This document shows, piece by piece, positions 32,808-43,051 of a DNA stretch of 64,000 nt. Under the pieces are notes generated by a model. That model had not been told where the DNA came from and searched no databases. It was given only the letters and a program-made list of their open reading frames with translations. The position numbers and the translations under genes were made by a program. Each line of letters starts with the position of its first letter. Positions within the stretch are counted from its first letter, which is position 1. Source of the stretch: Halonatronomonas betaini (GTDB taxonomy: Bacteria; Bacillota; Halanaerobiia; Halanaerobiales; Halarsenatibacteraceae); contig NZ_JADPIE010000001.1 of assembly GCF_015666175.1 (NCBI RefSeq), positions 377,741-441,740 of the forward strand. The letters run 5' to 3'.

Positions 32808-34088
32808 TTAAGTCACCGATCCCCGCTCTTTAGTAACCTCTTCAAACCGTTCCTGATTAATAATATCAGCCAGTATCTCAACAGCATTATAAAGATCCTC
32901 AAAAGAAATATATAATGGCGAAGGAGCAAACCGAATCGTATCAGGTTCCCTGAAATCAACGATTACCCCGGCTTCTTTTAAAGCCTTGCTAATCCTGTAA
33001 GCTTCTCGCTCAAATTTTACAGCAATATGCCCGCCCCGTCTGCTGTCATCTTCAGGAGTTACAATAGAATAATTGACAGTTTCAGTATCTAACTTTTCAG
33101 CCATCAGATAGGCCAGATAAGAAGTCCGATTTAATGATTCTTCACGAACCTTCTCAATGCCAATTTCATTAATCATATCCAGTGAGCTGAATAAAGGTGC
33201 AGAACTTAAGATTGGCAGAGTGCTTATCTGCATCGCTCCGGCATCTTCAGCCGGGGTAAATTCATGGCTCATTTCAAATTGAGTCTCCTTATCATGGCCC
33301 CACCAGCCAGCCAGGCCAGGTTTTCTGTCAAAATGCTTTTTATTAACATAAAGACCACCAACAGCGCCAGGTCCAGCATTTAAATACTTATAATTACACC
33401 ATAGAGCAAAGTCAACTCCGGCGCCACTTAAATCATGAGGCAGAATTCCAACAGAATGGGCCAGGTCAAAGCCGATTAAAATCCCATGTTCATGGGCAGC
33501 CTCTGTCAGCTTCTTAACATCAAGCAATTGACCACTTTGATAGAGAACAGTCGGAAGCAGGGCAATCGCTATTTCATCATTAAAGGCAGCAATAATGTCT
33601 TCCTCTTCAAGAGTTCTACCATCTCTGCTCTCAACAACAACTAGCTCAGATTCATTGCCGTGCTGGGCCAGCTGGCTCTTAACAGCATAAATATCGCTAG
33701 GAAAGTTCAACTCATCAACTAAAATTTTCTTTCGCCTGCCTTCAGGCTGATAAAAACTGGCCAGCAATTGATGAATATTTAATGTAGTCGAGCCAGTAAC
33801 TATCGTCTCCTCAGGTTCGGCACCAATCAATGGAGCAGTCATATCCCCTAACTTCTCGCCATACCAGAACCAGGCCGGCTCACCTTTAGTCCAGCCCTCA
33901 ACACCATGCTCCCGCCATTCATCTAAAGCTCTCATAATCTCTTTTTCAGCAGATTTAGATAATAAGCCCAGCGAATTCCCAACCAGATAAATTCTATCAT
34001 CATCCTGATAAAATTTCTCTTTATATGCCAGCATTTCATTGTCTTTATTTAAGTCCCTTGCAAACTGGATATCTGGTTTATATTTCAT
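32808..34088 (-). CDS. kynU: Kynureninase
   Basis: 426 residues, a PLP-dependent fold-type I enzyme. YLVGNSLGLL near the N-terminus, DLAHSVG (PLP-pyridine Asp, about residue 220) and CNYKYLNAGPG (Schiff-base Lys, about 243) are diagnostic of kynureninase, as is GWWGHD. It hydrolyses kynurenine or 3-hydroxykynurenine to anthranilate plus alanine. No tryptophan dioxygenase, formamidase or other kynurenine-pathway gene is nearby, so in an anaerobe the substrate would have to be imported. Convergent with the gene upstream; GGGGGC ribosome site. Confidence 0.92.
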   Translation of the reverse strand: MKYKPDIQFARDLNKDNEMLAYKEKFYQDDDRIYLVGNSLGLLSKSAEKEIMRALDEWREHGVEGWTKGEPAWFWYGEKLGDMTAPLIGAEPEETIVTGSTTLNIHQLLASFYQPEGRRKKILVDELNFPSDIYAVKSQLAQHGNESELVVVESRDGRTLEEEDIIAAFNDEIAIALLPTVLYQSGQLLDVKKLTEAAHEHGILIGFDLAHSVGILPHDLSGAGVDFALWCNYKYLNAGPGAVGGLYVNKKHFDRKPGLAGWWGHDKETQFEMSHEFTPAEDAGAMQISTLPILSSAPLFSSLDMINEIGIEKVREESLNRTSYLAYLMAEKLDTETVNYSIVTPEDDSRRGGHIAVKFEREAYRISKALKEAGVIVDFREPDTIRFAPSPLYISFEDLYNAVEILADIINQERFEEVTKERGSVT

Positions 34089-34217
34089 TATTTAGCCCCC
34101 TTCAGTAGTTATATTTATTATATCTTATTATCAATATTCAGACAAATAAATATTGCTGGCAGTTATCGAAGTTTTAAGTTACAATATAATTAAGAGCCAA
34201 ATAGAGGAGGAGATTAA

Positions 34218-35198
34218 ATGAGATTATTAAATAAAAACTCCATAATAATTCTTGCAATTTCATTTGTATTAATCACAACTTTAACTATTGATATCCAGGC
34301 CAGCAACCCAGATCTGGAAATCCCGATTAATTTAACCTACAGTGAAGAGTTAATCCTATCACCAGGCCATACAGTTAAAGTTATGCTGGTTGACCAGTCA
34401 GCCAGTGAGCAAGAAGATACTATAATTGCCAGTCAGGAATGGCGGCCAGAAGATCAATTTCCTTTGGAAACTACTCTGAATCCAGCCAGCACCCTGATAG
34501 AAGTTAATGAGAATTACATGCTCGTAGCTGTCATTAAATCAGAAAACCAGATGCCTGTCTTAAAGGGTACCGTGAAAATACCAGGCTATCATTTAATAAT
34601 AGGTAGCCAGGTTGATCTAACAGTCAAGCAACCAGTTGAAAAATTTCATGTTTTCAAGACTGAAAACGCTGAAGACAACTATCTGGCCATGAATTTCTTT
34701 GGAGAAGTCGCCCAGTTTATTTATAAAGGGCAGAGTCATATTTTGCCCCAATTAATATCTGCTTCAGGAGCAAGATATGGAAATAATGAGATAGTAGCCT
34801 GGAATAAGGGAGAAGAATTAATGATCAACTATCAGGAAGATGAGTTCCCAGCCTTTCATCTCGAGTTTGACAGTATAGACCCAGAAACTTTTACCTTTAC
34901 AGCCAGAGGCCAGGAGCCAGGCTGGCAGTTAGAGGTCACTGAAGAAGAGGTAATCTTAGATTTTGATTATGCTATGAATCAGTTAAAAATAGATAGAGAT
35001 TATGTTAGAGTCGAAAGAGAAGAAGATAAAATTATTTATTCAGTTATGTCCAGCTTCTTTGATTTAGAAATTATAATAACCAATGAACGCCATTTTGATA
35101 TAATGAGCGGCGAGTTATACCTGTATACAGCAGAAATAAAATCAAATGGGCAGCGTCAAAACGGCGGGGCTATAAGGATTATAAGGAAAAATATTTAA
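34218..35198 (+). CDS. Exported YbaY-like / MliC-like / COG3650-like fusion protein
   Basis: 326 residues with a signal peptide (about 1-28, cleavage near IQAS) and no lipobox Cys. Domain 1 (about 30-135; VKVMLVDQS, the paired IIAS and VIKSE strands) resembles the YbaY/YscW-type small lipoprotein domain. Domain 2 (about 150-215; ISASGARYGNNEIVAWNKG) carries the SGxxY...WxKG block of MliC/PliC lysozyme inhibitors. Domain 3 (about 225-325; FTARGQEPGWQLEV) resembles the COG3650 domain (xARGxEPFW). Likely an envelope-protective protein against lysozyme-type attack. Confidence 0.72.
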   Translation: MRLLNKNSIIILAISFVLITTLTIDIQASNPDLEIPINLTYSEELILSPGHTVKVMLVDQSASEQEDTIIASQEWRPEDQFPLETTLNPASTLIEVNENYMLVAVIKSENQMPVLKGTVKIPGYHLIIGSQVDLTVKQPVEKFHVFKTENAEDNYLAMNFFGEVAQFIYKGQSHILPQLISASGARYGNNEIVAWNKGEELMINYQEDEFPAFHLEFDSIDPETFTFTARGQEPGWQLEVTEEEVILDFDYAMNQLKIDRDYVRVEREEDKIIYSVMSSFFDLEIIITNERHFDIMSGELYLYTAEIKSNGQRQNGGAIRIIRKNI

Positions 35199-35221
35199 AT
35201 AATAACTTTTACTAATATCCC

Positions 35222-35250
35222 TTGACAGCCTCTAGCAGCCATAATATAAT
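35222..35250 (+). promoter_or_regulatory. Full-consensus sigma-A promoter
   Basis: TTGACA (35222-35227), exactly 17 bp, TATAAT (35245-35250), upstream of the YczE-like gene. Confidence 0.85.
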
Positions 35251-35326
35251 AGAGATAACAATAAAACATAGTAATGCACTTAACTTTATAAGTTATATAA
35301 GATTATAAGCAAAAGAGGTGTTTAAG

Positions 35327-35923
35327 ATGGAAAAAGTGCATCAAATAATCAAGCGGACTGCTGTCGTCTTATTCGGGATATTTTTAATCAGCTCAGGTCT
35401 CTATTTCTTTTTAAACTCAGGACTGGGGCTAACCCCCTTTACAGTAATGGCTGAGGGTATTTCAAATACCCTGGGAATAAGTTTTGGCCAGGCAACTACT
35501 TTAATTAATATAAGCATTATCCTGGGTCTATTTATTCTCACAGATAGCAAGTTTGGGCCAGGAACAGTCCTTAATGCTGTCTTTTTAGGTATTTTTCTCG
35601 ATCTAATCATCTGGATTTTTGGCAGTATTACAACAGATTTAATTTTCTTCCAGGTTTTAATGCTGGCAACAGCTATTTTATTAATTGGAGCCGGGATCGC
35701 CACCTATATATCAGTCGATATGGGTGAGGGGCCAATCGAAGCCCTGATGATATATATCAGAAGGAAGACCAATTTTTCCTTGAGATCAGTCAGAATGTCA
35801 CTTGATTTCAGTTTCGGCTTAATTGGCTTTTCAATGGGAGCGACTCTGGGGATTGGAACAATAATAGCGGCAGCAACTATTGGTCCAGTAACTCAAAGAA
35901 TGGCTAGATTAATAAAATCATAA
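35327..35923 (+). CDS. YczE/YyaS/YitT-type integral membrane protein
   Basis: 198 residues from the ATG at 35327, behind AGAGGTG. Five membrane segments. SGLYFFLNSGLGLTPFTVMAEG and SVDMGEGPIEALM are the two conserved repeats of the YczE family (COG2364). Function is not well defined; YczE family members are sometimes linked to transport or secretion of antibiotics. It is monocistronic with a full-consensus promoter and a terminator. Confidence 0.83.
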   Translation: MEKVHQIIKRTAVVLFGIFLISSGLYFFLNSGLGLTPFTVMAEGISNTLGISFGQATTLINISIILGLFILTDSKFGPGTVLNAVFLGIFLDLIIWIFGSITTDLIFFQVLMLATAILLIGAGIATYISVDMGEGPIEALMIYIRRKTNFSLRSVRMSLDFSFGLIGFSMGATLGIGTIIAAATIGPVTQRMARLIKS

Positions 35924-35970
35924 AATAAAATATGAGGCTCTAAATATAAATTTATTTAGTAATAATTGAG

Positions 35971-36002
35971 AAAGCAGGTCATTTTATTGGCCTGCTTTTT
36001 TA
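35971..36002 (+). terminator. Terminator after the YczE-like gene
   Basis: AAAGCAGG (35971-35978) pairs with CCTGCTTT (35991-35998), then TTT. Confidence 0.75.
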
Positions 36003-36033
36003 AATAACCTCAAATTGTAAAATCCTAACTTAA

Positions 36034-36063
36034 TTGAAACTGACAGCTATGTTATAGTATAAT
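36034..36063 (+). promoter_or_regulatory. Upstream promoter of the activase gene
   Basis: TTGAAA (36034-36039), 18 bp, TATAAT (36058-36063). Confidence 0.5.
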
Positions 36064-36117
36064 AGTCAGGGTAGCACTATAAAATAGCTATCAAAAAACA
36101 TAATTACACTAGTATGG

Positions 36118-36146
36118 TTTAAACTTTTTCAAAAATATAGTATAAT
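36118..36146 (+). promoter_or_regulatory. Proximal promoter of the activase gene
   Basis: TTTAAA (36118-36123), 17 bp, TATAAT (36141-36146), 60 bp before the start codon. Confidence 0.5.
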
Positions 36147-36205
36147 ATAAATTGAGGAAAATATGTAATGCTCAAAGAAGCTTTGACAAACAACAGGAGG
36201 TTTCT

Positions 36206-39200
36206 ATGAAAGATAAATTACAGGTTGGTCTGGACGTTGGTTCTACTACAGTTAAATTAGTTATCTTAAATGCCTGGACCCAGATAGTTTATAAAAAATA
36301 TACCAGACATTTTTCTAATGTCAGGAAGGCTGTTAGAAAGTTACTGACTGAAGCAGCCGATATCCTTGATGATTCAAGGATAAGCGTTACTATTACCGGG
36401 TCCGGTGGTATGGGTATCGCAGAAAAGCTTGAGATTCCATTTCTGCAGGAAGTAGTAGCCTGTAGCAATGCTGTTAAGGAGATGATTCCTGAAACAGATG
36501 TCTCTATTGAGTTAGGTGGAGAAGATGCCAAGATCACCTATTTCGGCGATGCAGTAGAACAGCGGATGAATGCCGCCTGTGCTGGAGGTACAGGAGCTTT
36601 CATCGATCAAATGGCTTCATTAATGGAGACAGATGCAGCCGGGCTTAATGAACTTGCTAAAAATGGTGAGAATATCTATTCTGTAGCCGCCCGTTGCGGT
36701 GTTTTCGCAAAATCAGATGTCCAGTCATTATTAAATGATGGAGCTGCCAGGGAAGATATAGCACTCTCAATCCTTCAGGCAGTCGTCAATCAGACAATAA
36801 GTGGCCTGGCCCAGGGCCGGCCAATCAGAGGAAAAGTTGCCTTTTTAGGTGGCCCACTCTATTTCATGCCAGAATTAAGAAAAAGATTTATAGATACATT
36901 AAAATTAAAAGAAGATGAAATTTTTGCACCAGATGATGCCCATTATTTCGTGGCTTTAGGAGCAGCTTTAGATAATCAAGAACAAAAAGAATTTAGCTTT
37001 TCAACCCTGCTAAAAGATATTTCAGAGCTTCCTCCAGAAAGACTGGGTAAAGACAAGGTACTGGATCCTTTATTTGAAAGCGAAGAGGAGTATAATAAAT
37101 TTAAAGAACGCCATGCCGGTCATGAAGTAGAAAAAGGCGATTTACAGAACTATCAAGGCTCAGCCTTTTTAGGGATTGATGCCGGTTCCACAACAACTAA
37201 AGTGGTCCTGATTGATGAAGATGGCAAACTGCTATATTCATATTATAGCGGTAATCTAGGTGATCCTTTAAAAACAACAAAAGATGCCTTACTTGACCTT
37301 TATTCAGAAATGAACCCTGAGATAACTATCTCAGGCTCAGCCGTTACCGGTTATGGAGAAGAATTACTTCAGAATGCCCTCCAGGTTGATATTGGAGAGG
37401 TTGAGACTGTTGCCCATTATACCGGGGCCAAATTCTTCTCGCCAGAAGTAGATTTCATCCTGGATATTGGTGGCCAGGATATGAAAGTCCTGGAGATAAA
37501 AGATGGCGTAATCGATTCAGTCATGTTAAATGAGGCCTGTTCATCAGGTTGTGGTTCCTTTATTGAAACCTTTGCTGATTCCCTTGAGTACAGTGTTGAG
37601 GAATTTGCCAGATTAGCAATAAAGGCAGATAATCCCTTAGATCTCGGGACCAGATGTACTGTCTTTATGAATTCAAAGGTAAAAGAAGCCCAGAAAAAAG
37701 GGGCAACAATCGAAGATATCTCAGCCGGACTGGCTGTCTCAGTTATAAAGAATACATTATTTAAAGTTATAGGTTATAATAGTAACCAAGAACTTGGCGA
37801 TAATATCGTCGTCCAGGGCGGTACATTCCATAATGATGCCGTCTTAAGATCTCTAGAAAAGATTACAGGTCAGGAAGTTGTTAGACCAGATATAGCCGGG
37901 CTAATGGGAGCATTCGGCGCAGCCCTTATTGCCAGAGATCGTGTTAGCTCTATTGAAGGCGAAAGTTCTTCGATCTTAGGTAAAAAAGAACTTGAAGAAT
38001 TTGAAGTTGAAACCAAACAGGGCCGCTGCCGTAAATGCGGTAACCAGTGCCGCCTGACAATCAAGAAGTTTACCGGTGGCAGAACCTTTATCTCAGGTAA
38101 CCGCTGCGAGAAAGGTGCCGGCATGTCCTATCAGGAAACAGTTCCAAATATGTTCCGCTATAAAAATGAGCGGTTATTTGGCTATGAATCACTTGATCCA
38201 GAAGAAGCAGAAAGAGGCCGGATCGGTATTCCTAGAGTTTTAAATATTTATGAAGATTACCCATTCTGGCATACTTTCTTTACAGAACTTGGCTATTCAG
38301 TCGAGCTTTCAGCAGAATCCAATCAGGAAATTTATGAACTTGGAATTGAGACTATACCATCAGAATCAGTCTGCTATCCAGCCAAGCTGGTCCATGGCCA
38401 TATTGTAGACCTGATTGAAAATAGAGATATCGATAAGATCTTCTATCCAAGTATAGTCTATAATCGCATAGAAGATGAAGATATGGATGATAACTATAAT
38501 TGTCCAATTGTCACTTCCTATCCAGAGTCAATCAAAGCAAATATGGAAATTCTAGATGATCAGAATATTAAATTCATCAATCCATTTATAACCTTTGATG
38601 ACCATGATAAATTGGTCAAAAGGCTTACAGAAGAATTAGAAGATGAAGGTTTAAGCTATGATGAGATTAAGAAAGCAATCGAAAAAGCTGAAAGAGAATA
38701 CTGGAAATACAAGTCAGATATCCAGGCTAAAGGCGAAGAGATCCTGGAATATATCGAAGAAAATGATAAAACAGGAATAGTTCTTGCCGGTCGCCCATAT
38801 CATGCAGATCCAGAAGTAAACCACGGTATTCCTGAATTAGTTGAAACACTGGGATTGCCTGTGCTTACAGAGGATTCAATCAGCCATCTGGATCAGGCAG
38901 AAAGACCTCTGAGAGTAGTTGACCAGTGGGTCTACCATTCCAGGATGTACCGGGCAGCGACCTTTGTTGCCAGCAGAGATGACCTGGAATTAGTCCAGCT
39001 TAACTCATTTGGCTGTGGGCTTGATGCTGTTACCATGGATCAGGTTGAAGAGATTATCAAACGCCATGGTGATATCTATACACTCTTAAGAATTGATGAA
39101 ATCAGCAATTTAGGTGCAGCCAGGATCAGACTCCGTTCATTACTGGCAGCCCTTGAAGAGCGGGATAAAAAAGAAGATATCAGAAAGAATCCTGAAATTA

Positions 39201-40522
39201 ATATAGATCAAGAGATTTATCCAAGGGATATTTTTACTGAGGAACGGAAAAAACGAGATACAATCCTGGCTCCTCAGATGTCGCCGATTCATTTCCAGTT
39301 CTTAGAGACTGCTTTCCATAATGCAGGTTATAATATGGAGCTATTACCTGAAGTTGATAAAGAGGCTGAAGATATGGGCCTCCAGACAGTTAATAATGAT
39401 GCCTGTTATCCATCAATAATGGTTGTAGGCCAGATCATGAAGGCCCTAAAATCAGGTAAATATGATCTAGATAGCACATCAGTAATAATTTCCCAGACCG
39501 GTGGAGGCTGTCGGGCAACAAATTATATTGCCTTCTTAAGGAAAGCCTTTAAAGAAGCTGGTTTTGAAGATGTACCAATAATTTCATTAAACCCTGGCGG
39601 TTTTGATGAGAATCCAGGCTTTAATATAACTATGAAACTGCTTGATGACATGGCAAAAGGAGTTGTTTATGGCGATCTATTAATGAAAGTATTATATCGG
39701 ACAAGACCATACGAAAAAATTCCTGGTTCAGCAGAACAACTCTATGAAAAATGGGTGGATAAGGCTCAGGATACCCTTAAAAATGATGGTCATCTCCAGT
39801 TTAATCGAGATATCAAACAGATCGTTAAAGAGTTTGATCAGTTAGAACTCAAAGAAGGTCTAACCAAACCGAGAGTAGGTATAGTTGGCGAAATTTTGGT
39901 AAAATTCCACCCAGATGCTAATAATCATCTGGTTGATTTTCTCGAATCAGAGGGGGCAGAGGCAGTAATGCCAGGACTGCTTGATTTTGTCTTATACTCT
40001 ACCTATAACGCCCAGGAAAAGCATGAGAAATTGTCAGGTAGCTTCTGGAATATGCTTTTAAGTAAAATCGGTATCGGTGGGATCGAATTCATTTATAGAA
40101 GGGCCATGCGAAAAGCCCTTGAGGCAAGCGAGAGATTTGAAGCTCCAGAGACTATTTATGAGATAGCTGAAGGTGCAGAAAAACATATCTCTCTGGCTAA
40201 CCAGACCGGCGAAGGCTGGTTCTTAACAGGCGAGATGGTCGAACTTATTGAAAGTGGAGTTAAAAATGTTCTGATACTTCAGCCATTTGCCTGCCTACCA
40301 AATCATGTAGTCGGCAAAGGTATGGTCAAAAAACTAAGGGATGCCTATGATGGCGTTAATCTAAAGCCGATCGATTATGATCCAGGTGCCAGTGAAGTTA
40401 ACCAGCAGAATAGAATCAAGCTGCTGCTTTCAACAGCATTTGAAAATCATAATAAAGATAAAGAAGTACCTGAGGTTGACGCCAGAGAAGACCTGGCCTC
40501 AACAATTTCAGACTCCAGCTAA
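36206..40522 (+). CDS. Giant 2-hydroxyacyl-CoA dehydratase activase-type protein
   Basis: 1438 residues from the ATG at 36206 (AGGAGG six bases upstream); a longer frame to 36152 lacks a ribosome site. It has two BcrAD/BadF/BadG ATPase domains: about 1-280 ([32 protein letters not shown]) and about 310-590 ([31 protein letters not shown]). A Cys cluster follows (CRKCGNQC, then NRCEKG, about 625-655), then a long DUF2229/HgdB-like region with Cys in [22 protein letters not shown] and GGGCRAT. The ASKHA domains of HgdC-type activators use ATP to drive electrons into a dehydratase through an inter-subunit [4Fe-4S]. No classical dehydratase subunits are adjacent, so the physiological partner is unknown. 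Confidence 0.9.
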   Translation: MKDKLQVGLDVGSTTVKLVILNAWTQIVYKKYTRHFSNVRKAVRKLLTEAADILDDSRISVTITGSGGMGIAEKLEIPFLQEVVACSNAVKEMIPETDVSIELGGEDAKITYFGDAVEQRMNAACAGGTGAFIDQMASLMETDAAGLNELAKNGENIYSVAARCGVFAKSDVQSLLNDGAAREDIALSILQAVVNQTISGLAQGRPIRGKVAFLGGPLYFMPELRKRFIDTLKLKEDEIFAPDDAHYFVALGAALDNQEQKEFSFSTLLKDISELPPERLGKDKVLDPLFESEEEYNKFKERHAGHEVEKGDLQNYQGSAFLGIDAGSTTTKVVLIDEDGKLLYSYYSGNLGDPLKTTKDALLDLYSEMNPEITISGSAVTGYGEELLQNALQVDIGEVETVAHYTGAKFFSPEVDFILDIGGQDMKVLEIKDGVIDSVMLNEACSSGCGSFIETFADSLEYSVEEFARLAIKADNPLDLGTRCTVFMNSKVKEAQKKGATIEDISAGLAVSVIKNTLFKVIGYNSNQELGDNIVVQGGTFHNDAVLRSLEKITGQEVVRPDIAGLMGAFGAALIARDRVSSIEGESSSILGKKELEEFEVETKQGRCRKCGNQCRLTIKKFTGGRTFISGNRCEKGAGMSYQETVPNMFRYKNERLFGYESLDPEEAERGRIGIPRVLNIYEDYPFWHTFFTELGYSVELSAESNQEIYELGIETIPSESVCYPAKLVHGHIVDLIENRDIDKIFYPSIVYNRIEDEDMDDNYNCPIVTSYPESIKANMEILDDQNIKFINPFITFDDHDKLVKRLTEELEDEGLSYDEIKKAIEKAEREYWKYKSDIQAKGEEILEYIEENDKTGIVLAGRPYHADPEVNHGIPELVETLGLPVLTEDSISHLDQAERPLRVVDQWVYHSRMYRAATFVASRDDLELVQLNSFGCGLDAVTMDQVEEIIKRHGDIYTLLRIDEISNLGAARIRLRSLLAALEERDKKEDIRKNPEINIDQEIYPRDIFTEERKKRDTILAPQMSPIHFQFLETAFHNAGYNMELLPEVDKEAEDMGLQTVNNDACYPSIMVVGQIMKALKSGKYDLDSTSVIISQTGGGCRATNYIAFLRKAFKEAGFEDVPIISLNPGGFDENPGFNITMKLLDDMAKGVVYGDLLMKVLYRTRPYEKIPGSAEQLYEKWVDKAQDTLKNDGHLQFNRDIKQIVKEFDQLELKEGLTKPRVGIVGEILVKFHPDANNHLVDFLESEGAEAVMPGLLDFVLYSTYNAQEKHEKLSGSFWNMLLSKIGIGGIEFIYRRAMRKALEASERFEAPETIYEIAEGAEKHISLANQTGEGWFLTGEMVELIESGVKNVLILQPFACLPNHVVGKGMVKKLRDAYDGVNLKPIDYDPGASEVNQQNRIKLLLSTAFENHNKDKEVPEVDAREDLASTISDSS

Positions 40523-40550
40523 AAAAATAAAATAAATTATCAAATAAAAG

Positions 40551-40594
40551 CCTCCCCGATTTTAGCTGATCTGCTAAAACCAGGGAGGTTTTTT
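40551..40594. terminator. Terminator after the activase gene
   Basis: CCTCCC (40551-40556) pairs with GGGAGG (40583-40588), with inner GATTTTAGC/GCTAAAAC arms and a T6 tract. Confidence 0.85.
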
Positions 40595-40602
40595 AATTTT
40601 TT

Positions 40603-40635
40603 CAGTTACCACCTGGTTACCCCATAGTTACCACC
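40603..40635 (-). repeat. 11-bp tandem repeats, locus C (three units)
   Basis: On the minus strand three perfect-length 11-mers follow each other: GGTGGTAACTA (40625-40635), TGGGGTAACCA (40614-40624) and GGTGGTAACTG (40603-40613). Further 5', ACCCGGGTTGG (40647-40657) keeps the same phase. Related to loci A and B. Confidence 0.7.
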
Positions 40636-40698
40636 TCCGTCAATATCCAACCCGGGTTAGACCTTCCTAGACTTTTCCAAAAAATATTATAAAAACCC

Positions 40699-40992
40699 TT
40701 AATTCAATCTTCCTAGATACCAGCTAATAAAGAGATTATAACCACTTCCGCCATACTCAATCTCCCTGGCCAGCTCCAGCCACCGCCCCTTATCACTAGG
40801 ACTCAAATCCTGATAAGCCTTCACAGCTTCAGCAAATCGGCCCCTATTTTCCCTCTGGGACTCACTATTTGTATAGGGTTGCTCCCAGCTACTTCTAATA
40901 TAATTAATTCCCCGCCAGCTCCCTAATACCATTCTCTCCATTAAAGCCATTTTTTTGCTATCAGACTTTAACTTACCCCTAATCACAGCCAT
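40699..40992 (-). CDS. Small helical protein, unknown
   Basis: 97 residues, basic N-terminus. AVKAYQDLSPSDKGRWLELA followed by SGYNLFISWYL (about residues 58-93) is a pattern seen in small phage- or plasmid-type hypothetical proteins (W...LS...K..W...A...SGYNLF). The ATG at 40992 is preceded by AGGAGGGG. No membrane segment or cysteine. No other mobile-element gene is nearby. I assign no function. Confidence 0.6.
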   Translation of the reverse strand: MAVIRGKLKSDSKKMALMERMVLGSWRGINYIRSSWEQPYTNSESQRENRGRFAEAVKAYQDLSPSDKGRWLELAREIEYGGSGYNLFISWYLGRLN

Positions 40993-41156
40993 CCTGGCAC
41001 CCCTCCTTGCATAAGTTAATTAAACCTATTCCAATCATATCCTATATAAATAAAAATAAAAGCACCGGCTTTTGCAAAATAGTCAGTCAGAGCCAGTTTG
41101 AGTAAATTATTCGATTTCTCAACTCCAATTACCCTCTACCAGCTGAACTGAATTCT

Positions 41157-41185
41157 TTGACAATCAAGTAAAATCAATATATTAT
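41157..41185 (+). promoter_or_regulatory. Promoter of the second beta-lactamase-like gene
   Basis: TTGACA (41157-41162), 17 bp, TATTAT (41180-41185). Confidence 0.65.
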
Positions 41186-41242
41186 TATTTATATTAGCAA
41201 GATTTACAATATTTCAATTACAATCAAGGAGATGGAAATTTT

Positions 41243-42316
41243 ATGAGTAGAGAAAAGGTATTAATAAAAATTGAAAACTCATTTAGAAAGACGGTCCAGA
41301 AGGATTCAAAGGTAAATAACGCCTACCTGCTTGTCCATTCTGATAAGCATGATATCCATCTTAAGCTTGCAGAAGGCAGTACAGATGGTATTCAAGCTAA
41401 CCCGGTCCAGCCAAATTATATGGCAAGTGTCGGCAAACTTTTTACAGCAACAATTATCGCTAAATTATATGAGGAATGCAAATTGAAATTCAATGACTCT
41501 ATCACAGAACACCTCGATGCTGAACTTATTGCCGGGCTCCATATTTATAAAGGTAAGGACTATACAGATCAAATAAAGATTAAAGACTTGCTAGGCCAAA
41601 GAACAGGCCTGCCAGACGCCTTCTGGCCACTGCTAGATAAATTACTTACTGAACCAGATTTTAATATCTCTCCAAGAGAAGCAATCATCTGGAGTAAAGA
41701 AAATATGGAGCTATCCTTTGAACCAGGCCAAAAATTTGAATATACAGATACAAACTACTATCTCCTTGGATTAATTATTGAAGAGATTACCGGAGGATCA
41801 TTTGCAGAAGCATTAAATAATTATTTCTTTGAACCTCTTGAGATGAAAAACTCTCATATGCTGGGCTATTCTAAGCCAGCCAAAGAACCAGAATACCCAA
41901 TGGCTAATTTTTATAAAGATGAAATAAAAGTTAATGAATTTAAAAATTACAGCCAGATTGACTATGCAGGTGGAGGAGTAGTAGCAACTATGGAAGACCT
42001 GCTGAAATTTATGAAGGCCCTGGTCAACAATCAGTTAATAAATGCTGATACTCTGCAAATAATGCAAGAAAACACCTCGAAATTTGGTATAGGTATAGAT
42101 TACGGATATGGAATCTGGAAAGTTAAAACAGTCCCAATTTTAATGCCGAAAAAACTCAACTGCTGGGGAGTAGTTGGAGTGACTGGAGCTTTTATGTTTT
42201 ACCATCCATTAACTGATAGCTATGTTATCGGTAATTTCAATGATGCTTCCTATGAAAGCAAAGGAGTTCGTTTTATGTTATTGAAAGTTTTAAAAGAGCT
42301 GGCAAAATTAAAGTAG
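41243..42316 (+). CDS. Cytoplasmic-type serine beta-lactamase-like hydrolase
   Basis: 357 residues, no signal peptide. SxxK is in MASVGKLFT (about residue 63), the Tyr motif is YTDTNYYLLGL (about 168) and the C-terminal block is WGVVGVTGAFMFYHP (about 310). This is a Beta-lactamase (PF00144) serine hydrolase related to D-aminopeptidases and esterases. It differs from the membrane-anchored homologue at 31361 in lacking export and anchor sequences. Substrate unknown. Ribosome site AAGGAGATG. Confidence 0.83.
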   Translation: MSREKVLIKIENSFRKTVQKDSKVNNAYLLVHSDKHDIHLKLAEGSTDGIQANPVQPNYMASVGKLFTATIIAKLYEECKLKFNDSITEHLDAELIAGLHIYKGKDYTDQIKIKDLLGQRTGLPDAFWPLLDKLLTEPDFNISPREAIIWSKENMELSFEPGQKFEYTDTNYYLLGLIIEEITGGSFAEALNNYFFEPLEMKNSHMLGYSKPAKEPEYPMANFYKDEIKVNEFKNYSQIDYAGGGVVATMEDLLKFMKALVNNQLINADTLQIMQENTSKFGIGIDYGYGIWKVKTVPILMPKKLNCWGVVGVTGAFMFYHPLTDSYVIGNFNDASYESKGVRFMLLKVLKELAKLK

Positions 42317-42475
42317 TGTCAATATAAAAACAAAATAATTATAATTATCTGTACAATAAAATAAATTAGTAGTATAATTATAATATAAAAAGAATAAAAT
42401 TATATACCCTGGTAATTCAGCTATTATTAAATTTTTTCTCCTAATTTAAAAATAAAATGAAAAGGGGGGATAATA

Positions 42476-42907
42476 ATGGCTGGAAAAACAATAAGTCGTG
42501 GATCAGCTGAGGAAGTGCTTGGAGCAAGACAGACTTTGACCATTACGGCTTTAGTTGAGGGTATCTATTTTGGGTTGGGGTTTATGTTGATTCCGTCAGT
42601 ATTAGTTAATTTGATCTCTACTGTAGAAGCAACGACAATAGAACTATTTCTTTTTAGAAGTATTGGTGTTATGGCATTAGCTCTGGCTATAGGTTGCTGG
42701 TTATCAAGGGAAGGAACAGAAGAGCAGGTCAAAACTATGAGTGCAATAATGTCGATCGCTAAAATTGGTTCAACAGTTGTTATAATAGCAATGATGCTTA
42801 GTGTAGATACATTTCTAGCACTTGGTTGGATTACTCCAGTCCTTACAGGCTTTCTAGCGATCATTAACTTCAGGCAGTATTTATCAGTAAGAAAAGAAAA
42901 CATTTAA
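42476..42907 (+). CDS. Four-helix membrane protein, unknown
   Basis: 143 residues with four predicted membrane segments (about residues 27-47, 57-76, 87-107, 112-130) and short basic ends. FRSIGVMALALAIGCWLS resembles the second helix region of small DoxX/DUF4345-like proteins, but I cannot assign a family. A strong ribosome site (AAAGGGGGG) and its own terminator suggest an expressed single gene. Confidence 0.65.
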   Translation: MAGKTISRGSAEEVLGARQTLTITALVEGIYFGLGFMLIPSVLVNLISTVEATTIELFLFRSIGVMALALAIGCWLSREGTEEQVKTMSAIMSIAKIGSTVVIIAMMLSVDTFLALGWITPVLTGFLAIINFRQYLSVRKENI

Positions 42908-42913
42908 TATTAA

Positions 42914-42944
42914 AGGCCTTTGGGTATAGCTCAAAGGCCTATTT
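42914..42944 (+). terminator. Terminator
   Basis: AGGCCTTTG (42914-42922) pairs with CAAAGGCCT (42932-42940), followed by ATTTA. Confidence 0.65.
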
Positions 42945-43051
42945 ACATCTAATATTTAAAATTACATTAAATCAAGCAGGAGAAACAGATTAAAGAGAGA
43001 ATAGTACTTTATAACCACTAAATATAAAATTGTTATGAGAGGGCTGGCAAA

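Noticed and set aside
40699-40992. Prophage remnant around the small helical protein
   Set aside because: No integrase, capsid, attachment repeat or other phage gene is nearby; a single small similar protein is not enough.
31361-42316. Antibiotic-resistance beta-lactamases
   Set aside because: Both SxxK serine hydrolases (31361-32803 and 41243-42316) are of the broad esterase/peptidase class C-like family, one with a C-terminal membrane anchor and one without export signal; resistance is not supported.
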